Shown here: positions 57,554 to 64,000 of the stretch, piece by piece
Layout: each line of letters starts with the position of its first letter
Numbering within the stretch: the first letter of the stretch is position 1
Translations under genes and position numbers: made by a program
The notes under the pieces: generated by a model
The model's database searches: none
What the model saw: only the letters and a program-made list of their open reading frames with translations
Told to the model about the DNA's origin: nothing
Assembly: GCA_001586965.3 (NCBI GenBank)
Contig: LUCW03002179.1
Span: 18,501-82,500 of the forward strand
DNA from: Sphaeroforma sirkka
Lineage: Eukaryota > Opisthokonta > Ichthyosporea > Ichthyophonida
Length of the DNA: 64,000 nt
Direction: 5' to 3'

Positions 57554-60500
57554 TTACTGAGCCAACCAGGGCATGGCCCGTATCACTTCCTTCCTGCGAT
57601 CTCCATAGTCGTACTGAAGCTCTTCACCAGCAGAGATATCGCGCGATGCAAAAAAGCATAATCGCGGAGTATCAACGACCTAGATTTATAAAACAAAAGT
57701 CGTTTTATTGTAGTAGTGTTTCTGACAGAGTTTACTCGCTTGTATTAACATTGCATCTACTGCCGATTGGAATACTGCTTAATAAAAGTAGCCCTTAGTG
57801 ATATTACAAGGATTGCGGATGAGAACAAACGGTACAGGCGATTGGTGTGTTCATTCTCACACGCTATTCTACTAAAAAAAATTCATGTAACGAGCTACAA
57901 GAGAAAGTGCCAATACAATGTTCCAGAAGTTGGTGAATGCAGGCCATGGATACTGATGAACAGGTGTTGAACCTTGATACGACCACTAGTGTAAAATACA
58001 TACCAGGAAAGCTTTCGTGTGAACATTTGCTAGTTTCTTGTTATGGTTAATGAGACGCCCCTTCCTGCCCGCAACTGTCGCATCAACACTGTGAAGTAGT
58101 ATCAGAGTTCAGAGAACAGATCAGCTCATTGCAATGGCGTGAATTTCTGGACATCTGGAGCAGCTCGCTAGTTTCAAATACACGATAAGCTTGTGAGTGT
58201 CGCTTATTGTACAACACACACACAGTTGAATAGCTATAGACCACTTTGCAATGAAGGACTTACCAATATCTGCTGTTATCGGGCATTTTGAAATGGTACA
58301 TATATGACCCGTATTTCTCCGGGAATCTTGAGTAGTGTTTGTCACGCCTGCATGGGGTGAGTCAAGGCGTGGGTTTGAAGAACTGCATACCATCACAGAC
58401 ACGACTGATAACTTGTTTGTTACAATATTCGAAGGCAATAGTGTAGAATATATTGCACAATATTGATCAAGATACGCCATGTAATATCTCAAGTGAACTT
58501 CCAGACAACCTTTTTCTTGAGCAATACACCGACTAAGGCTGCTAAGCAGATGCATGAGCGCCTATATTGTAAGTATACGTATCCGAAAGCTATTAGTCAG
58601 TTATACCGGACAGCTTTGGGTATATCTTTCACGATCCGACACGTTCTACGTTAAGCTCAGAAACAAACATAAGAGAAGTCGACAGCACAAACTCGAGTTT
58701 GAAAATGGTATGCTAATAAAACTGGATAAGTAAAAGTAATATGTAAAACGAAATCAGGTATACGGAAAGATCTTAACGTGTGAAGTGGCACGTAGAACAT
58801 CTATTTGAAAGCCACAAGATGGACAGTATACGCTTTGCATACACATCTCACTTTTATTAAAGTCTCCACACTAGATATCATAAATTGGAAAATAAAGGAA
58901 GAAATAAAGAAATAAAGAAATAAAGAAATAAATAATACATATATACGGGTATGATAACAGAAAAGGCTTCTAAGGATATGTCTGTACATAGCCACATGCA
59001 TCGGGGTAACAGAGTTTTAACTAAACTTCATCGCGCCAATCATAGAAACACACCGTCACAACAGGAGGATCGTCGATGCATGCCGGTTTCAATGCTCATG
59101 TTGATGCTCGGGGGTGCCAAATACATACAAATGCGGGTTACGGAACACGTCATATCACACTGGCACTGTTTATATGCCACACACGCACACATATCATCCC
59201 CCACTCAAGTAATTGTACCTGTCGGCTTCCACAGGATCAATCAAATCTCCGGAATACTCACAGACGAAATCACCTCGGAGGAGATTGATCTTACAGCGCA
59301 AGCCTTTACCCATGACCTCATCCTCGTATATCTGCATTGAACGGGAGTCATAGTTTTCAAAATTTACATTCACCGAAGCTTTACACTTTATGTCTTTATG
59401 CACGTACCTTTCAAACTGTAGATAGGTAGCGGTTTTATTACCGCACCTAACAAAAGCACTTAGATTTGCAGCTTGATACGAACGGTGAATACATGTTGAG
59501 GTCGAAATACTTTCAGAAGCGAGACGCAAGACAGCATCCAATACAAGACGAGAGTTTGTCGAGCTGCATATTGAAAGGTAACGAAACGCAATATCGAATG
59601 CATAAAGGTATACGATACACACACAAATGGCATAAACTGCAAGGATTGTAATTTACACACCTCTAGATGCGACTCGTCCTGTTCGAGTATTCGCTTTTCA
59701 AATAGCAGCCAATTTTCTTGCTTAACCTCACTCTGAGTCTTGCGGCGGCTTCGTCGGTATCCGTAATCTAAAAGACTGCTCTGATTGGGATCGACAACTG
59801 GCTCCTTTTTCTTTCTTCTCTGGGCCGGTTTCTTGTTGTCGACTTTTTTGGGTCTGTCGTGTTTAGAACTGTTTCAACCAACGTTTTTCGTGTGAGTGGC
59901 AACAAAAAGGTAATTCAAGAAGTGCAAATAATAAGCTAGCTTAATTCCTGGGTATTTCTGATTTTTCTACGAAACGAAACGGTTGTGCGTTGTAATCCTC
60001 AAGTCCACAAAATTGTTTGAGAGCTGCACATATAAACCCACAGGCGGTCGCACCGGGTACAACAAGTGAACGGAATCTCGCACTAGCTACGTGCAGAGGT
60101 AGCTCACTGGAACATTATGCACTCCAACACGAGTTGCTGAGATGACTATTATGTTCATCGAAACGAACAAAAATACACGACTAGATTGATACCACCATCA
60201 CCTCACAGTGTTGCTTTCACCTGATGCTATACGCTGAGATCCTTAGTTGAGAACACACAATTTTGCAAGGGCACACATACCCGTCCTTGACTGCTGGGGA
60301 AGGCGTCTTCTTATCCGCTCGGGTGCCCACGTCGACACCGTCCTGTGTATTTGCGTCTTCATCTACGAAGTATCTCTCTAAGGTATTGTGCGATAAAGTG
60401 GATGACTCGGGCGTTCTCTTGTCGATGGACGTTCGACTCTTGCCTGCCGCGCCACTCAATTCTCCACGCCGACAGGGTGTAGGTGCATCCAAGTGCACAT

Positions 60501-63104
60501 AGCTATGTTCTGTAGTGCAACAACCGTGTACTATGAGCAAAACCAGGCGATTTGTATACATGGAGCATACGGATTGCAACCGTCAATACCAGCGCAGACA
60601 CAAACACGCAGACACAAGCAATTGGCTAATGCTGTATTTTCGGTAGGCTACTACTAGACCAAGCTAACCTCTAGATGGGCTGGTAGTGTACAGCGAAGCA
60701 CCTTCCACACAAAAGAACATTCTGCCTCACTTAACCTTGGACGAGCGATCAATATTGCACACTCTACAAGCAAATACAGTCGCGAAAAGTAAATTATTCA
60801 TTCATGCGCTAGAGATAGTAAATGGCCTTTCTTTTCTCGCAATATTGTATGGGAAAGATAAATTTAATTTACCGAAACACCAGCCGTAACTGTGACTCAG
60901 TTGACCGTACACACGAACATCACTTGATATCTAATTTACCGAAACACCAACCGTAACTGTAACTCAGTTGACCGTACATTCGAACATCACTTGGCTTTGA
61001 ACTATTGCTTTCACAGGTGGCATCAGATGGATCACAGAAATGATTGGGAACAACCTTAGCACTTCAAGACCCAGAAGCATGGGGAGTATACACAATCCAA
61101 CCTACCCAGAGACCAGATATGTAAGCTTCCGCTGAATCGGTAAATGGGTATTCATAATATCTGATGAGATCCACCAACTTTAACAAACACAACACTGACC
61201 ACAAATACACTCACCCTTATTTTCCCTGTGCCTCGATGTGGGCATGGATCCTGTATCCGAGCTTTCCAGCAGATCTCGTTCGGATGCTCGTTCGGATGAG
61301 TGGAAATCCGTTTGCCGGCTACGTGTCATTGCCCGGGTGCGTGGTGTGGGCATGTCTCGTGCACCAGATACACGCTCTCTGTCAGCAGACACGCGCCGTT
61401 TGTCAGCTGAGACACAATAACTGTCAATTGAAGTACACTCTCTTTCCTGGCCCCGCGAGCCGCGTTTCGTATCCGCATTGCGCGACGTCTTCGCGGTATC
61501 TCTCGGTGTATGACCACTGTAGCGATGACTCAACCCTCGATCGGGCTTAGCTATTGGAGTTCCCGAGGCGTTACACATGGGCGACTCTCGTGCCCTCGCG
61601 CTACAGTCATGGCGAGTATCTGCCTGCCTCTCCGCTAGATGATCTCGTTCGTGCGAGCGGTACGTAGCCCTTCTGCGTTGAACGCTCTCAGTCCTTTCGA
61701 TTGTGCCGTGTTCGTATGTATCCTTGTGTACTGTTGCAGACTTGTTGGTCTCACGAGGGTGATATGATTCTCTATCTTGCTTTGGGGTGCAGTACCTTTG
61801 GGGCGAAGTCCTCTCACAGTCATCTTCGCGCACGGCCGTATACGACGTCGCATCAAGACGCGCACGTCTATCGTTTCCCCTACTCGATTGCCTGCTAACA
61901 GATACAACTCTGCGTTCCACGGACGTTTTGCTGCACCCTGCAGAGCTTCTGCTAGGATTCGCAGACTCTCTGCTAGGTTCTATGGATGTACCGATGCGTT
62001 CAACGTGTGTTCTAGCGTACTCTACGGAGTCTTTACTACGCTCTACTGATGTTCTACTTTGTACACTGCGGCGTTCATACGTTTCGTGATTCTCCTGGGA
62101 CGATGAGCTGGTTGTCTCTCTTATACTCCTAAAAGTATAAGTACACATCGTGGACAATGATGAGTCAAGCGTTTCATCGCAAGTATCTACAGCGGTGTGA
62201 TGCCATGTATATTCATACAAATGTACTTTAAAGTGTTTAAACGGTATTGTCCGCTCCAATGAGCGCTAGAGCCCTTAAGTATACACACAAGCGAGAGGAA
62301 TTCGAAACGTCAAATATCGACGACAAAATAAATACGAATGCTCAATTGTGACCTTTTTAACGAACACGGATCCCAAAGTAATACATTGGCACCCAGTGAC
62401 ATTGGGCCAACCATTAGTTCTCGAATCTATTAAAGTGAGAGCTGTGACTATCCAGTCTTTAATATAGCCTGGTTCAGGCGGATACAAGAAGAAGGCAGTG
62501 GTTTTCAGAGAAGAAACTTAGACACACTCCGGCATAATCGCGGAAGATAACCCAACATGATAGGATATATCGGAATACGTATATATTTGAAATACTATTA
62601 TACGTATATGCCGCGGTGTAACTAAGGTACGAGAGTGGGACATGAAGATATATTGCTATATACAACCACAGTTGCGAGGCTGACGAGATTTAGACTTACC
62701 GATCTCCATCGTGTCTGTCCGACTCTTCTCGGCCATCATGCGGGTCGACTGGGGTAGTTTTGGTAGACACCTGCAGTACATGCCAAAGATATAGCAAATA
62801 GAAAAAAGCAGTTGGCAATCTACAGTATTCTCACAGCACATGCTGTTTTTTTCTCGGTAACTACCAAGATTCGTCGGTTGGCATTACACCACATTCACGT
62901 GTCAATGTTTGTCGGATATGAATTCGGCTCAAACAATACACTCGATATACATAGTTGAGCTGAGAGCATAGACGTGCGGGGACAATAAAGTACCTTTGAA
63001 ATTCTGATGTTATCGTCTGAAACGACGAAGCTACGTTCTTTCAATTCTTTGCCCGGTGCCCCGCCCCGTCTACGAGAAACACGAAAATCCAGTTGCCCAC
63101 TCAT
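57554..63104 (-). CDS. KMT5A: KMT5A/SET8-type histone H4 Lys20 methyltransferase, nine exons
   Basis: Exons 62994-63104, 62700-62770, 61215-62128, 60281-60509, 59661-59868, 59219-59331, 58264-58347, 58004-58088 and 57554-57679 join with matching phases to 646 residues. The SET domain fills about residues 512-637: EVMGKGLRCKINLLRGDF and VCEYSGDLIDPVEADR, then KYGSYMYHFKMPDNSRYC, then VDATVAGRKGRLINHN (the NH motif, with Asn where animals have Ser), then RDISAGEELQYDYGDRRK with the catalytic-pocket Tyr. It ends MPWLAQ, as PWL-ending KMT5A proteins do. The pre-SET helix region (LLDYGYRRSRRKTQSEVKQE) also fits KMT5A. This enzyme monomethylates H4K20 in chromatin. The first about 440 residues are disordered and rich in Ser, Arg, Glu and Thr, almost all in one 914-bp exon, making it longer than animal KMT5A (about 350-390). 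The start ATG 63104 lacks an upstream alternative. Confidence 0.93.
58900..58936. repeat. 8-bp microsatellite (GAAATAAA) in a KMT5A intron
   Basis: About four copies of GAAATAAA in a row within the intron between the sixth and seventh coding exons. Confidence 0.85.
60865..60994. repeat. 67-bp tandem duplication in a KMT5A intron
   Basis: Two adjacent copies starting TAATTTACCGAAACACCA at 60865 and 60932, with about five differences. They lie in the intron between the third and fourth coding exons. Confidence 0.88.
61215..62128 (-). other. Large disordered exon of KMT5A with degenerate internal repeats
   Basis: Within this exon a loose 8-12-residue unit recurs (SVERSKDSVEYARTHVERIG, then TSIEPSRESANPSRSSAGCS, then TSVERR), visible in the DNA as repeated TCTRCT-type hexamers near 61925-62060. 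The rest is Arg/Ser/Asp/His-rich. No folded domain is evident. Such tails often carry phosphorylation or nuclear-targeting signals, but none is assigned here. Confidence 0.7.
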
Positions 63105-63274
63105 GGCCACTCTCTTTTCTTTACCTGCTATCTGGGGGACAAGGTGATGATATAAAGCACGTTAAAATTCGTGTGTGAGTGGCCTACCACAGAGTAATCA
63201 AATCTAACTTTGGCGACGAATGCACAAGCTGGAGATGAAAGCAAAACAAACGTATATGTACACTAAGAAATATC

Positions 63275-63361
63275 TCAGACACAGACAGACACACATAGAC
63301 ACAGACAGACACACATAGACACAAACATAGACACAGACAGACACACATACACACAGACAGA

Positions 63362-63447
<86 letters not shown>

Positions 63448-63639
63448 AATAGAAATAGAAAAACACTTGTTTATAAATAAATATGTTTGTGTTTATACGT
63501 ATTTGTATATATACTTGTGTATAAATACAAGTAAATATGCATACACGCACACGTATTTCCTCTTTTTCTCCCACACGCACACACGCACACACGCATATAT
63601 TTATATATATATAAACATAAAATGCTATATATGAATATA

Positions 63640-63670
<31 letters not shown>

Positions 63671-63865
63671 GTTTATATATATATAAACGTAAAATTCTAT
63701 ATATGAATATATGCACACACACACACACGCACACACGCACACACGCATATATTTATATATAGATAAACATAAAATTCTATATGAATATATGCACACACAC
63801 ACACACTAAACACACACACATATATTTATATATATATAAACATAAAATTCTATATATGAATATAT

Positions 63866-63907
<42 letters not shown>

Positions 63908-63961
63908 TTATATATATATAAACATAAAATTCTATTTATGAATATATGCACACACACACAT

Positions 63962-64000
<39 letters not shown>
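63275..64000. repeat. CA microsatellite and CA/TA minisatellite at the window end
   Basis: 63275-63430 holds CA and CAGA repeats. From about 63590 a 74-82-bp unit (CA run, TATATTTATATATATATAAAC, ATAAAATTCTATATATGAAT, ATATGCACACAC) repeats five times to the window edge. The array lies about 170 bp upstream of the KMT5A start and continues beyond the window. Open frames of Cys-Val or His-Ile repeats here are artefacts. Confidence 0.93.

Noticed and set aside
63184-63802. Cys-Val-rich open frames on the minus strand
   Set aside because: They are CA microsatellite read-through with no protein-like complexity.

Overview
The window comes from a eukaryotic nuclear genome. The host genes have spliceosomal introns (GTAAGT/GTATGT/GTGAGT donors, AG acceptors, one likely GC-AG intron), the spacers carry long TA and CA microsatellites, and about half of the window is LTR-retrotransposon sequence. 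A KMT5A/SET8-type histone H4K20 methyltransferase, a Qb-SNARE of the Vti1 family and the spliceosomal protein CWC15 can be read with confidence. The lineage cannot be named from these alone. A unicellular relative of animals is my guess, and an animal or another protist is possible.

Layout. 1-11.3 kb: old LTR elements on the minus strand. Element C (about 500-4830) abuts, and probably sits inside, element B. Element B appears as a gag-protease half (4880-7260) and an integrase half (7850-11293). The integrase half is split by a rearranged family A copy (A0, 9025-10816, TSD CGAA). 11.29-19.56 kb: A1, an almost full-size Ty3/Gypsy-like element with 4-bp TSD CTCA and near-identical LTRs. 19.6-34.4 kb: host interval with VTI1 (plus), a J-domain protein gene (minus), a possible 3' gene end (minus), a small unknown ORF (plus), CWC15 (minus, with about 1.7 kb of TA-rich satellite in its first intron) and an unrecognised three-exon gene (plus) that stops 18 bp before the next retroelement. 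34.46-49.72 kb: two more family A copies on the minus strand, A2 and A3. A3 is interrupted by an unclassified 1.3-kb insertion with its own coding region. 50.4-51.0 kb: solo LTR of the same family, TSD TATC. 51-57 kb: sparse region with weak coding candidates. 57.55-63.10 kb: nine-exon KMT5A-like gene (minus). 63.2-64.0 kb: CA/TA minisatellite.

The most interesting structure is in family A. A1 and A2 carry the same antisense LTR at the same pol position, flanked by the same 4-bp duplication, so a composite element appears to have multiplied. All gag copies also contain an antisense tRNA-Thr-like segment translated as part of gag, and A0 and A2 have mosaic ends suggestive of template switching. 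I found no CRISPR array, operon or prokaryotic system. Exon models were spliced by eye from splice signals and protein similarity recalled from memory; no database search was run.
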